DNA of 64,000 nucleotides from Microbulbifer yueqingensis (GTDB lineage: Bacteria; Pseudomonadota; Gammaproteobacteria; Pseudomonadales; Cellvibrionaceae). The notes beneath the pieces were generated by a model that worked only from the letters and a program-made list of their open reading frames with translations, ran no database searches and had not been told where the DNA came from. Below, piece after piece: positions 37,783-46,782 of the stretch. Location of the stretch: contig NZ_FNFH01000003.1 of the NCBI RefSeq assembly GCF_900100355.1, positions 620,001-684,000 of the forward strand, in the 5' to 3' direction. The stretch's first letter is position 1. Each line of letters starts with the position of its first letter. The position numbers and the translations under genes were made by a program.

Positions 37783-38484
37783 ATGACAACCGTTGTGACC
37801 GAAGCCGGCGAAAGCCTGCGCCCCTCTGCCCTGAAACACCCCGACACGCTGGTCCGGTCGGAGCCCTTTTCATTCATGGTCGCCAGGAACCTGTTATCCG
37901 CTGACCTGATGCCCTCGCTCGCGCAGGACTTCCCACGACTCAAGGCGCCCGGCTACCTGCCCTATGAGAGAGACCAGTGTGGGGACAGTGTCAACGCGCT
38001 GATCGACGAGCTGGTATCTCCCGAATTCGCCAACAGCATCGGCGAGCTTCTCAACATCGACAACCTGGCCGGGTACCCGACCTTCGTTTCCATTTCCCGG
38101 AGCCTTAAAAAACGGCACGGCAAAATCCACACCGATGGAAAGTCCAAGATCGCCACGGCGCTGCTCTACCTGAATGAGGACTGGGCGGAAACCGGCCAGG
38201 GCTGCCTGCGGTTCCTGAACCGGATAGATGATTTCGAGGACACAGTGGTACCCGAAGTAAAGCCTGTCTACGGGACCCTGGCCGCCTTCAAAAGGGCTGA
38301 CAATTCATTCCACGGCCACCTCCCGTTCCAGGGCGAACGCCGGGTTATCCAGGTTGCCTGGCTGGTGAGCGCTGAAGACAAGTTGCGTAAGGCCAAGCGG
38401 GGGCGACTGTCCCACAAGCTGAAGCGCCTGGCCGGCTGGATCGGGACTAAACTCGGCGGGCACGGCCGTCCCGCGGCCCAGTAA
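37783..38484 (+). CDS. 2-oxoglutarate/Fe(II)-dependent oxygenase family protein
   Basis: This 233-residue protein has the double-stranded beta-helix oxygenase signature: H116-x-D118 (KIHTDGKSK), then ATALLYLNEDW and GCLRFL, the distal His H177 (SFHGHLP) and the 2OG-binding Arg R187 (GERRVIQ). The spacing fits prolyl-hydroxylase-like or glycan-associated 2OG oxygenases; the substrate is unknown. The C-terminus is basic (KAKRGRLSHKLKRL). ATG 37783 is the best start; the frame opens at 37702, and the ribosome site is weak in either case. It stands alone next to tRNA-Arg. Confidence 0.8.
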   Translation: MTTVVTEAGESLRPSALKHPDTLVRSEPFSFMVARNLLSADLMPSLAQDFPRLKAPGYLPYERDQCGDSVNALIDELVSPEFANSIGELLNIDNLAGYPTFVSISRSLKKRHGKIHTDGKSKIATALLYLNEDWAETGQGCLRFLNRIDDFEDTVVPEVKPVYGTLAAFKRADNSFHGHLPFQGERRVIQVAWLVSAEDKLRKAKRGRLSHKLKRLAGWIGTKLGGHGRPAAQ

Positions 38485-38990
38485 TTCCCCGAAGCACGAG
38501 CACCCGATCACCCACGCCCTGCTACCGACCGAAGGAGCGCCTGCTCCGATCCAGTAGCAGGGTCCAAGAGGGGCACCAACTACCTCCGGGCGCGGTCGCC
38601 GTGCATGCCCGCTCCCTCGCCGCTGCTCGCCCCGCTATCCGGAAGAAACGCGCCGAAAGAGATGCGCCACCGCTGGCGGTATTACGCACACGCGCTTACC
38701 GCGCAGCATTCCCTTCCGCTATCACTTCTGAATCAATGATTTCCAATGTGTCTAAGGCGCGCCAGCAGGAGGGTGCGCGCGGTAGAAATACGCGTCTATG
38801 CTTTTCGGTGAGTGGCTCCGGCTGGTTCCGGCGCCATATTCCCTCGACCGGCGCGGGGAAGCGGTGCCAGCAGGTACGCAGCCACCCACCGCAGCCGGCA
38901 ATTCGTGCGTCCGGGCCTCATATCCGGGTCCGGGCACGGCATTGCAGTCAACCAGCCGGGCCTGATCCCGGTAACTCTGGAGGTCCCGAA
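38485..38990. other. Intergenic region with a 46-bp palindrome
   Basis: No gene seen in 505 bp. CCCTGCTAC (38517-38525) and GTAGCAGGG (38554-38562) enclose an inner GGAGC/GCTCC hairpin, making a nested palindrome 30 bp after the oxygenase stop. There is no U-tract. The remainder, open in one + frame, is not convincing coding sequence and ends in the ribosome site of the next gene. Confidence 0.5.
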
Positions 38991-39569
38991 GTGAAGACAC
39001 GTCGTATCTTGCTGCCATTGATCATTGCCGGCCTTGCCGCGCCGACCGCCCTCGCACAGGACGAGCTCCCCAACGTAGAGGACCGCCGGCCGGCCACTCA
39101 GGACCAGGCCACCACACCGCCGGCGTCCCCACCGGATCGCCAGCCTGCTGTACAAGACCAGACAGCCACACAGGACCAGTCTGCCACCCCGCCAGGAGCA
39201 CCCCCCGAGCAGCAATCCACCAGGAAGAGCCGGAAAGCGGCAAAGGACTGGACCTGCGCCGACTTTATTGCCGTCGATGAGAAGTACCAGCCGAAGGTCG
39301 TGTACTGGGCCACCGCCAACACTGAAGATGGCGACCCGGAGGCCGCGATTCTCGATATCGAGGCCACGGAAAAAGTGGTACCGATGGTGATCACCGCGTG
39401 CAAGAAGACACCAAAGGAGTCCTTCCGCAAGAAATTCAAGGAGGAGCGCCAGAAGGTTGACCGCGAAATGAAGCGGGACATGAAAAAGATGGAAGATCGC
39501 CACAAGGCTATGGAGGAACGCAAGAAGATGATGAAGGAGGAGAAGAAGGAGACCCGGGACCAGATGTAA
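38991..39569 (+). CDS. HdeA-domain periplasmic protein with charged C-terminal tail
   Basis: This 192-residue protein has a signal peptide (cut after TALA, about residue 22), a Gln/Pro/Thr-rich linker with imperfect repeats (QDQATTPPASPP, QDQSATPPGAPP), an HdeA-like domain (about 85-145) and a highly charged Lys/Glu/Met-rich helix to the end (about 146-192). HdeA-like features are DWTCADFIAVDEKYQP and VPMVITACKK, with C89 and C137 positioned for the fold's disulfide. HdeA is a periplasmic acid-activated chaperone in E. coli. The start is GTG 38991, with GGAGG 7 nt upstream; the frame opens earlier, but without a ribosome site. Confidence 0.75.
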   Translation: MKTRRILLPLIIAGLAAPTALAQDELPNVEDRRPATQDQATTPPASPPDRQPAVQDQTATQDQSATPPGAPPEQQSTRKSRKAAKDWTCADFIAVDEKYQPKVVYWATANTEDGDPEAAILDIEATEKVVPMVITACKKTPKESFRKKFKEERQKVDREMKRDMKKMEDRHKAMEERKKMMKEEKKETRDQM

Positions 39570-39646
39570 CTTCAGTACCCGTTAGTACCCATTCGGCCGG
39601 GCCCGCCGGGGGCCCGGCAGCTCCGCCGCCGCGTCGGTAGTGCGGC

Positions 39647-41665
39647 TCAGCCCTCCGAGTCGGGAGATCCCTCTGGCGGGTAATAAACAGTATTGCGCAA
39701 TGCCGCGCGGCGCTCGGCGGAGAAGTAGGGGAATGGCATCTGCTGGGCGGCAGCCCATTCCCGCACCTGGTGCTCCGCCTCCTGCTGCCTCTCGGAATCG
39801 ATTCCCCCGTCACGGGTAAAGTAGACCGTCTGCGAGGGAAAGGCGAAACCCGTTCCGGACTGCCGCACGATACGGAAGATGCGGAAATATATATCCTCAC
39901 AGATGGCGCGGTACTCGGGAAAATCGTTGGTAAACACATCCACCCGGATCTCCACCAGCAGTGCGGAAGCACCGAAGCCACTGAAACGCACCGAGGGTTC
40001 GTCATCCGCCACCTTCGGGTGGCCCACCAGCATCTCGCGAATAGTCACCAGCACATAGCGCAGCTGGTCCTCTGTGGTCTCGAATCGCAGCGTCAGCTCG
40101 GTATGCAGGAGAATATGGCTGCGGGTGGTGTAATTGACAATATGCATCTGGCTGAAGTCGGCATTGGGAATAGTGGTGACGCTGTTGTCGATGCCCCGCA
40201 GGCGGGTCGAGCGCATGCCGATACTTTCCACCGTGCCGGTCCGCTGGAAATCACCGCCAGCATCCTCCCCGTAGCGGCAGAAATCCCCTACCCTGACCGG
40301 CTTGTCCCCGAAAAGGTTGAGACTGCCAATAAAATTCTCGAACGACCCCCGCATGGCGAGCGCCACTGCAATACCGCCAATACCGAAACCGGCCAGCAGG
40401 CTGTAGAGTGGCGCGCCCAGGCGGCTGGTGAGCAGGAAAGCCACGGCAATGACACCAGCCAGGCCGAGAGTCCGGGCGATAAAGCGGAACAGGTGCGCGT
40501 CCAGGCTTTCCCGGTGTACCGCCGAGCGGCGGATGTAGACTTCCATCATGGCCGGCGGCACCACCCAGGCAAGCCATGCAAGGGCGAGGTAACTGACGAT
40601 CTCTGCCAACAGCGATACCGTGCCACCCACCGCATCGGTCAGTGTCAGTTGCTGGTGCAGGAAAGAGGCCAGTGGTCGCGTCAGCAACAGCAGGATCAAT
40701 GGCACCAGGAAGCGGGTCAGTCGTGCAGCAACATGGGGATTCTCGCGAAAGCGCCCGGAAAACCGCTGCAGGAGCAGGAGCCCTCCCGCAAACAACACCA
40801 GCACCGCAAACAGCGCCAGCCACTTCCAGGTCGCCTGGCGGAAAATACTCTGCTTCATCCAGTCCGGGAAGGAATCGATGAGTCCGGGAGGAACGAGCCA
40901 GCCGCGCATGGCCATATAGGGGCGCATCTCGGCGTAGTATTTGAGGGGAACTTCACGACGATACGGCAGGTGCCGCACCTTCTGGTAGAATTCTGCGGCC
41001 CGCGCCACCGTATCGGCAGAGAAAATAAATTTGCCCGCCCTGGGGCCCTCGGCGACCCGGACCAGGGTGATCTCGGTGTGAGGTATGGTCCAGCTTACCG
41101 ACCTGGCAACTCCCTCCTCTTTTTTCTGCTCGTCCTCTTCCGCAGCCGCGGGGGTGGGAATGCCCGGCAGCTTCTTCGGCTCGGCCTCCTCCTCCGACAC
41201 GACGGTTGCCAGGTCGGGTACTTCATCGGCGCCCGGAATTTCCTCGAGCGGGGGGAGCTCGATCCTGGACAGGACCTCATAGAGATAAATCGCAGCGTCG
41301 CTTCCGGCATCCACACGGGCTGCCGGTGGAATCTGGCTCAGATCCAGCAGGCGACCAATCTGCCGCAGCTTGTCACCAAACTGCTCTGCCAGGGCCCGGC
41401 TGGGATCGGTCCAGTACTGCCCACGCGCGAGACTGCCCAGCTCATCGCCCAGGGCCAGGAACGTGGTCAGTGTCGCCCGCGGACTGGACATATCGAGCGG
41501 GTCGAGGGGGTTCCTGGGCTTTTCCCCTTCAGTTGCTTCCGGGGTATCCGTCTGGCGCTCGCCTGCCTCCGCTCCTGCATCCGGCGACTGGGCGAGGGGC
41601 GACTGGGCGAGTGGTGACAGGGCGATCACCAGCAGACTGGCGAGTCCAATCCATTTAAACCGCAC
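39647..41665 (-). CDS. MscS family mechanosensitive ion channel, large
   Basis: This 672-residue protein has a signal peptide (IGLASLLVIALSPLA), a long periplasmic domain (about 25-270), several membrane helices (about 280-460) and a C-terminal MscS core: the pore helix region GFGIGGIAVALAMRGSFENFIGS, then DKPVRVGDFCRYGE, TVESIGMRSTRLRG and VTTIPNADFSQM. It should release solutes on osmotic downshock. The start is GTG 41665 with GAGG 5 nt upstream; the open frame to 41755 lacks support. Confidence 0.9.
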   Translation of the reverse strand: MRFKWIGLASLLVIALSPLAQSPLAQSPDAGAEAGERQTDTPEATEGEKPRNPLDPLDMSSPRATLTTFLALGDELGSLARGQYWTDPSRALAEQFGDKLRQIGRLLDLSQIPPAARVDAGSDAAIYLYEVLSRIELPPLEEIPGADEVPDLATVVSEEEAEPKKLPGIPTPAAAEEDEQKKEEGVARSVSWTIPHTEITLVRVAEGPRAGKFIFSADTVARAAEFYQKVRHLPYRREVPLKYYAEMRPYMAMRGWLVPPGLIDSFPDWMKQSIFRQATWKWLALFAVLVLFAGGLLLLQRFSGRFRENPHVAARLTRFLVPLILLLLTRPLASFLHQQLTLTDAVGGTVSLLAEIVSYLALAWLAWVVPPAMMEVYIRRSAVHRESLDAHLFRFIARTLGLAGVIAVAFLLTSRLGAPLYSLLAGFGIGGIAVALAMRGSFENFIGSLNLFGDKPVRVGDFCRYGEDAGGDFQRTGTVESIGMRSTRLRGIDNSVTTIPNADFSQMHIVNYTTRSHILLHTELTLRFETTEDQLRYVLVTIREMLVGHPKVADDEPSVRFSGFGASALLVEIRVDVFTNDFPEYRAICEDIYFRIFRIVRQSGTGFAFPSQTVYFTRDGGIDSERQQEAEHQVREWAAAQQMPFPYFSAERRAALRNTVYYPPEGSPDSEG

Positions 41666-41809
41666 GGCAACCTCAGTGGTGAGTCCGCTTCCTGCTCTAT
41701 ACGCGAAATGATGGTAACGATGGGCTAAAGAAAAGATAGTAGAAGCGGGGTGCACCGGCGGATCTGGGGCCAGCGGCGAGCCCCGCCTGGCGGCGGGACC
41801 CAGGGGAAT

Positions 41810-41935
41810 TCAGCCCATTCCCTGGTACATCAGTAACACCGCCAGCAAGCCTGCCAGCATCACCCAGCACCAGAAAACCCGCACTGATCCCGGTGTGGGC
41901 CGCTTTTGTTTGCGTTTTGTTGCCCTGCGCGTCAT
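41810..41935 (-). CDS. Tiny basic single-pass membrane protein (41 aa)
   Basis: A 41-codon ORF begins MTRRATKRKQKRPTPG and has one hydrophobic helix (VFWCWVMLAGLLAVLLMY). It starts at ATG 41935 with GGAGG 5 nt upstream, an excellent ribosome site. It lies between the MscS gene and the isoaspartyl peptidase gene, all on the minus strand. The very basic N-terminus predicts an N-in topology. No family is recognised. Confidence 0.55.
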   Translation of the reverse strand: MTRRATKRKQKRPTPGSVRVFWCWVMLAGLLAVLLMYQGMG

Positions 41936-42001
41936 TGCCTCCTCCCCGCGGGTAAGATTTCCCTGCAAATGTAGCACAGGGTGACAGATGGCCCGGGCCG
42001 G

Positions 42002-43039
42002 TCACTCACGGAAGATTGCGATCCTCGCCGGTTGCCCGCTCGAGCGGCTGCCGCGGTACATCCCCTTGGTGTTGAACACCAGCGCCATATTGCCCGCGGC
42101 GTCCAGCACGATGACACCACCGGTGCCACCTACCGGTTTGAGGACGCCATTGATCACCTCGCCCGCTGCCTCATTCACCGACCTGCCCTGGTACTGCACA
42201 CGTGCGCAGATATCAGCGGCAACGTTGTACCTGATGAAGTACTCGCCGTGACCTGTAGCGGAGACAGCACAGGAGTTATTGTCGGCAAAAGTGCCGGCAC
42301 CGATAACCGGCGAATCGCCAATGCGCCCGTAGCGCTTGGCGGTCATGCCGCCAGTGGATGTGCCGGCGGCAATATTGCCCTCACGGTCCAGGGCAACGGC
42401 GCCGACGGTACCCGTGCGGAACGGCACCGGCAGGCCCTCTACCGCAGCCTGGTAATCCCGCTCTTGTGCCTCCTCCCGCTGCAGCTTCTTCTTGGCCTTG
42501 TCCAGCTGCTCGCGCCGGTGGTCTGTGTCGAAGAGGGCATTATCGACCATCTCCACGCCCCGGGAGCGGGCAAACTCCTCTGCACCCTCTCCCGCGAGCA
42601 TGACGAAAGGTGAATCCTCCATCACCAGGCGGGCCAGGTCGATCGGGTTGCGGACCCTCTTCACCCCGGCCACGGCGCCCGCGGCGCGGGTGCGCCCATC
42701 CATGAGCGACGCATCCAGTTCATGGGTACCGTCGTAGGTGTATACGGCACCCCGTCCGGCGTTGAATAGCGGTGAATCCTCCAGGATGTTGATTGCCGCA
42801 ATGACTGCATCGAGACTGCTCCCGCCCTGTTCCAGCACCCCGTAGCCCCGGTCCAGCGCCTCGCGCAGCTTGGCCCGGTAGGCTTCCTCCCGCTCTGGGG
42901 TCATCTTGCTTTTCTCGATAGTCCCCGCGCCGCCGTGGATGGCGATGGCAAGGGGGCGATCGGCAGAGTCGGGTGCAGCCAGGGCAGGTGCGGCGGCCAG
43001 CAGGCTGAGCACGCCGGCCAGGGATAAAAATTTCTTCAT
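42002..43039 (-). CDS. iaaA: Isoaspartyl peptidase/L-asparaginase (Ntn hydrolase)
   Basis: This 345-residue precursor has a signal peptide (cut near residue 21) and the plant-type asparaginase fold. The autocatalytic site is GTVGAVALD with nucleophile T211, and the substrate loop GTSTGGMTAKRYGRIGDSPVIGAGT is intact. It cleaves isoaspartyl dipeptides and asparagine. The signal peptide places it in the periplasm, unlike cytoplasmic E. coli IaaA. Its 5' end faces murQ across 430 bp. I assign iaaA by family, not by proven substrate. Confidence 0.9.
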   Translation of the reverse strand: MKKFLSLAGVLSLLAAAPALAAPDSADRPLAIAIHGGAGTIEKSKMTPEREEAYRAKLREALDRGYGVLEQGGSSLDAVIAAINILEDSPLFNAGRGAVYTYDGTHELDASLMDGRTRAAGAVAGVKRVRNPIDLARLVMEDSPFVMLAGEGAEEFARSRGVEMVDNALFDTDHRREQLDKAKKKLQREEAQERDYQAAVEGLPVPFRTGTVGAVALDREGNIAAGTSTGGMTAKRYGRIGDSPVIGAGTFADNNSCAVSATGHGEYFIRYNVAADICARVQYQGRSVNEAAGEVINGVLKPVGGTGGVIVLDAAGNMALVFNTKGMYRGSRSSGQPARIAIFRE

Positions 43040-43466
43040 CGAAATAACGCCTTATTCTCTTTATCTGGTCAGGCGATATTAGTAACACTTTGCCTCTGGC
43101 CGGAAAAGGCCTGCCCCTCGTATGCCGCGCCGGTACCGGGCAACCGCCCAGCCGGTGCGCCCGGCACATCCGCAAGGGGGTATGGCGACCCCGGCAGGTG
43201 ATGGAGCGGGTTTTAGCCGTGTGAACCGGCACCGCGGAAACAGGCCCCTGCCGCACTATAATGCAGCCCGTGGGCCAGGTTCGTTCACCGATACAGGCAC
43301 GAGGCCCCTTCCGGCGATTCAGACGGGCAATCCTGGCTTGAGAAATGCCTGTGCCGTCTTCCCTCGCCCTTGCGACTGGCCATGCCGGCGCGGGCGCCCC
43401 CCGCTTGGGGCAAATTGCATTGGCTGAAGCAACCCGGTTGGAAAAACCCAGGTGGAAAAGACAGCA
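43040..43466. other. Divergent promoter region between iaaA and murQ
   Basis: About 430 bp with no supportable ORF. A perfect TATAAT lies at 43257-43262, 205 bp upstream of murQ, but no convincing -35 is spaced from it. I see no clear operator. Confidence 0.35.
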
Positions 43467-44432
43467 ATGAAGCAAGACCTGATCCAGGAATTAAGCCGCC
43501 TGACCAGCGAAGCCCGCAACCCCGACTCGCAGGACATCGACCTGCTGCCAACCCCCGCAGTGCTTGAGAAAATCAATCTTGCCGACCGCGAGGTGCCGGA
43601 GGCAGTGGGAAAGGTCCTGCCGCAAATCGGTGAGGCGGTCGAGAGTATCGTCGCGGCCTTTAAAAGCGGCGGCCGGCTTGTGTATATGGGAGCCGGCACC
43701 AGTGGCCGGCTGGGGATACTGGACGCAGTGGAGTGCCCCCCTACCTACGGCGTGCCGGAAGGCATGGTGGTGGCCCTGATCGCGGGCGGGGAGGACGCAG
43801 TCTATCGCGCCCAGGAAGGGGCCGAGGATGCCCCCCAGATGGGACGCAGCGACCTGCAGGACATAAGCCTCTGCCAGCGGGACGTGGTAGTCGGCATCGC
43901 GGCTAGCGGCCGCACCCCATACGTGATGGGAGGGCTCAAGTACGCCAATGAAATCGGCTGCACAACCGTGGCACTTTCCTGCAATAAAGCCGCCGCCATC
44001 GCCGCTGAGGCAGATATCGCCATACTGCCGGAGGTCGGCCCGGAAATCCTCACCGGCTCCACCCGCATGAAGGCGGGTAGCGCCCAGAAGCTGGTACTGA
44101 ACATGCTGACCACGGCCAGCATGCTGCGTCTCGGCAAAAGCTTTTACAACCTGATGGTGGACGTGCAGGCCACCAATGAAAAGCTGGTGGGTCGCACGCG
44201 ACGAATAGTGATGGAGGCAACCGGGGTTTCCCTGGAAGAAGCCGACCGTGTCCTGCGCCAGTGCGATCACAACGCCAAGCTGGCAATCATGGTGATCCTT
44301 AGCGGCCTTGATACCGACGCCGCCCGTCAGGCCCTCACCGAGTCGGATGGCTTCCTGCGCCTGGCCCTGCAGAAACTCGGCAAGGCCGAACCGCCACCGG
44401 AGGGAGGCTCCGGTAAAACCGCAGGCCGCTAG
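43467..44432 (+). CDS. murQ: N-acetylmuramic acid 6-phosphate etherase
   Basis: This 321-residue SIS-fold enzyme has the sugar-phosphate site [15 protein letters not shown], the ECPPTYG loop, [14 protein letters not shown], and [15 protein letters not shown], all typical of MurQ. It cleaves the lactyl ether of MurNAc-6-phosphate to GlcNAc-6-phosphate plus D-lactate in the cytosol. The frame opens at a GTG (43452), but ATG 43467 matches the family start. No MurNAc kinase (anmK, murK or amgK) or MurP transporter is in the window. Its TAG stop overlaps the glcF stop in the tetranucleotide CTAG (44429-44432). Confidence 0.95.
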   Translation: MKQDLIQELSRLTSEARNPDSQDIDLLPTPAVLEKINLADREVPEAVGKVLPQIGEAVESIVAAFKSGGRLVYMGAGTSGRLGILDAVECPPTYGVPEGMVVALIAGGEDAVYRAQEGAEDAPQMGRSDLQDISLCQRDVVVGIAASGRTPYVMGGLKYANEIGCTTVALSCNKAAAIAAEADIAILPEVGPEILTGSTRMKAGSAQKLVLNMLTTASMLRLGKSFYNLMVDVQATNEKLVGRTRRIVMEATGVSLEEADRVLRQCDHNAKLAIMVILSGLDTDAARQALTESDGFLRLALQKLGKAEPPPEGGSGKTAGR

Positions 44433-45715
44433 TGCGGCGCTTCTTCAAGGGTATCGGCGAGCGCCTCCAGCCAGTGGCGCACCGGAATTTCAGTCCCTGC
44501 CTGCAGGTGCAGCAGGCAACCGATATTGGCGGTCAGGATCTGCCCGGGCTCACTCGCCTCGAGGTTGTCGAGTTTCTCCCTGCGCAGGGCCCGCGCGAAT
44601 TTCGGCTGCAGGATCGAGTAAGTCCCGGCCGAGCCACAACAGAGGTGCGCGTCCCTGACCGGCGGTAACTCAATCCCCCCGTCACGGAAAATCCTTTCCA
44701 CTTCCCCGGCCAGGCCCTGGCCATGCTGCAGCGTGCACGGACAATGAAACACGGCACTGCCGGGCAATCGGGAAAGGTCCGCTTTCAGGCTTCCTTCCCC
44801 CAGCAGCTCATTGACCAGCTCTACCGGATCGCGCAGCAGGGCCGCGAGTCGCTCGGCACGGGGGCTGTAATAGGGATCATCTGCAAGCAGTGTCGGGTAA
44901 TCCTTCAGCTGCGTGCCACAGCCGGAGGCCGTGGACACAATAGCGCGAATCCCCCCGCCGGCTTCACTCGCAGCTCCCTCGACCATTGGCCACCAGCAAT
45001 CGATATTGCGCCGCGCGAAATCCCGTCCCTCCTCCTCTGCCCCGGTATGGAAGCTGACGGCACCGCAACACCCGGCAGCCGGGGGAGACAGTAACGGCAC
45101 GCCGCAATGCGACAGGATCCTCTCGAACGCCCTGTCGATTCCCGGACGCAGCGATGGCTGCACGCAGCCCGGCAACAGGATTACGGCGCCTGTACCCGCT
45201 CCAGAGGCGATGCGTACGCGCATTGCACGCGCAGCCTTTCCGGAACCCGCACGGGCAGGGAAATATACCCGGCGCAACCGGGACGGCAACAACGGCGCAA
45301 CGAAGCTTCCCAGGCGCAGCAGGCTCGGGAACAGGCGTGGCGAGAGCATCAGCCTGCGCAGCAGCGCGCGCACTGCCTTGCCGCCGGCACCGCGGGGGGC
45401 CAGCTGCTCGACGGTGGCGCGGCCTATTGCCACCAGCTTGTGGTACTCCACCCCTGACGGGCAGGTGGTCTCGCAACTCAGGCAGGTGACGCAACGGTCC
45501 AGGTGCAGGCGGGTGATATCACCGGCGGTGCCGGTTTCCAGCATTTCCTTCATCAGGTAGATGCGTCCGCGGGGACTGTCGAGCTCGTTGTATTCCTGCA
45601 GGTAAGTCGGGCAGGTGGCGGTGCAGAATCCGCAGTGTACGCACGCGTTCAGCACTTTCTCTGCCCGGCCGGCGTCACCGGGAGCCAGCAACCCGTCGAT
45701 GATATTTACCTGCAT
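44429..45715 (-). CDS. glcF: Glycolate/D-lactate oxidase iron-sulfur subunit GlcF
   Basis: This 428-residue protein has two ferredoxin clusters (C25, C28, C31, C35 in [12 protein letters not shown] and C75, C78, C81, C85 in [12 protein letters not shown]) and two CCG domains in the C-terminal half ([36 protein letters not shown]). It passes electrons from the flavin subunits to the quinone pool. It overlaps glcE by 10 nt and closes the namZ-nagX-glcDEF operon, converging on murQ. Confidence 0.93.
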   Translation of the reverse strand: MQVNIIDGLLAPGDAGRAEKVLNACVHCGFCTATCPTYLQEYNELDSPRGRIYLMKEMLETGTAGDITRLHLDRCVTCLSCETTCPSGVEYHKLVAIGRATVEQLAPRGAGGKAVRALLRRLMLSPRLFPSLLRLGSFVAPLLPSRLRRVYFPARAGSGKAARAMRVRIASGAGTGAVILLPGCVQPSLRPGIDRAFERILSHCGVPLLSPPAAGCCGAVSFHTGAEEEGRDFARRNIDCWWPMVEGAASEAGGGIRAIVSTASGCGTQLKDYPTLLADDPYYSPRAERLAALLRDPVELVNELLGEGSLKADLSRLPGSAVFHCPCTLQHGQGLAGEVERIFRDGGIELPPVRDAHLCCGSAGTYSILQPKFARALRREKLDNLEASEPGQILTANIGCLLHLQAGTEIPVRHWLEALADTLEEAPH

Positions 45716-46782
45716 GGCGGGCGCTCCGGGCAGCGAAAATGGGTCTCGTAAGTGGCCCGGTTGAACAGGCCGGCGGGATCGAACGCCTCCCTGATACGCC
45801 GCTGCCAGTCCCCGGTGTTGACACCTGGCTCAACCGCTGGGCCGCGCAATACCCGCACGAAGCCTCCCAGCTCCCGTGCCTGTCGCTGCAGCGCCCCGTG
45901 ATCGCCGTCGCGCACCCATACCCGCGCCCCCTCCCACTCCACCAGTGCCCCACCGGCGTCCGCATGGAAATCTGTATGGGGAGGCAGGTACACACACGCG
46001 AGACGCTCGGCACAGAAGAACGGCAGGCGCAGGTTGCCAAGGCTCTCCCAGTCAAATGCACCATCTTCCCCGCCGATCGTGGGCAACACCTTTTCCACTG
46101 CGGCGCGCCGCCCGCTCAGGCGCAGGTAAAGGCGCCCCTCCATGTAGCAGGTACCCCGCAGCAGGGGACGCAGCAGGCCTGCCATCTGCCACCATCCGGG
46201 CAGGTCAGCCGCGGGCAACTCGAGCACGCGTGTCGCGCTGTATTCCGGCCTGGGGGCCAGGCGCAGGCTCACGTCGAGCAACACCCCCAGGGTGCCGAGT
46301 GCACCGACCTGCATTCGCGCCAGGTCATAGCCCGCCACGTTTTTCATTACCTGCCCGCCAAAGCTCACCAGGTCACCGCGGCCATTGACCATGCTACAGC
46401 CGAGTACCGTATCCCGCAGGGACATGCCGTAGGGACGCGCGGGACCATCCCAGCCGCAGGCGACGGCACCGCCCAGTGTGCTGCCGGTCGCCGGGCGGGG
46501 AATCTCGGCAGCAAATTGCTGGGCGTGGTCGGCGAGCAGGCCGTCCAGCTCCGCCAGCGACGTACCGGCCCGGGCCCGCAGTACCAGCTCATCGGGCTGG
46601 TACAGGATCACACCGCTATGGCCACCGGTATCCAGTGTCGTTGCCGCTCCGGCACCGCGCCGGGTGGCGAGCAGCCCCGAGCGGGTATTGCCGCCACGGA
46701 TGTGCAGCCCGCCGGGGGGAGGTTCGCGCAGGGCCTCTCGCACCGACTGTTGCAACCGGCCAGTGATATCGTGCTCAGCCAT
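45706..46782 (-). CDS. glcE: Glycolate/D-lactate oxidase FAD-binding subunit GlcE
   Basis: This 358-residue protein is a truncated FAD_binding_4 protein, as GlcE usually is: IRGGNTRSGL near the start, PRPATGSTLGGAVACGWDGPARPYG, DTVLGCSMVNGRGDLVSFGGQVMKNVAGYDLARM (the family's core stretch), and a C-terminal DPAGLFN. It works with GlcD and GlcF at the inner membrane. Its start overlaps the glcD stop by 8 nt. Confidence 0.92.
   Translation of the reverse strand: MAEHDITGRLQQSVREALREPPPGGLHIRGGNTRSGLLATRRGAGAATTLDTGGHSGVILYQPDELVLRARAGTSLAELDGLLADHAQQFAAEIPRPATGSTLGGAVACGWDGPARPYGMSLRDTVLGCSMVNGRGDLVSFGGQVMKNVAGYDLARMQVGALGTLGVLLDVSLRLAPRPEYSATRVLELPAADLPGWWQMAGLLRPLLRGTCYMEGRLYLRLSGRRAAVEKVLPTIGGEDGAFDWESLGNLRLPFFCAERLACVYLPPHTDFHADAGGALVEWEGARVWVRDGDHGALQRQARELGGFVRVLRGPAVEPGVNTGDWQRRIREAFDPAGLFNRATYETHFRCPERPPCR

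Noticed and set aside
37146-37943. 265-codon minus-strand frame crossing tRNA-Arg
   Set aside because: It spans a complete tRNA and the start of the oxygenase gene and contains the common spurious translation of a tRNA.
37386-38484. Genomic island inserted at tRNA-Arg
   Set aside because: There is no integrase, no direct repeat of the tRNA 3' end downstream, and the flanking genes look ordinary.
38601-38990. 130-codon upstream extension of the HdeA-like gene
   Set aside because: The signal peptide and GGAGG ribosome site fix the start at GTG 38991; the upstream part is Arg-rich and looks non-coding.
39770-41617. 615-codon open frame opposite the MscS gene
   Set aside because: Shadow of a clear MscS-family gene; composition is rich in His, Gln and Arg as expected from a complementary frame.
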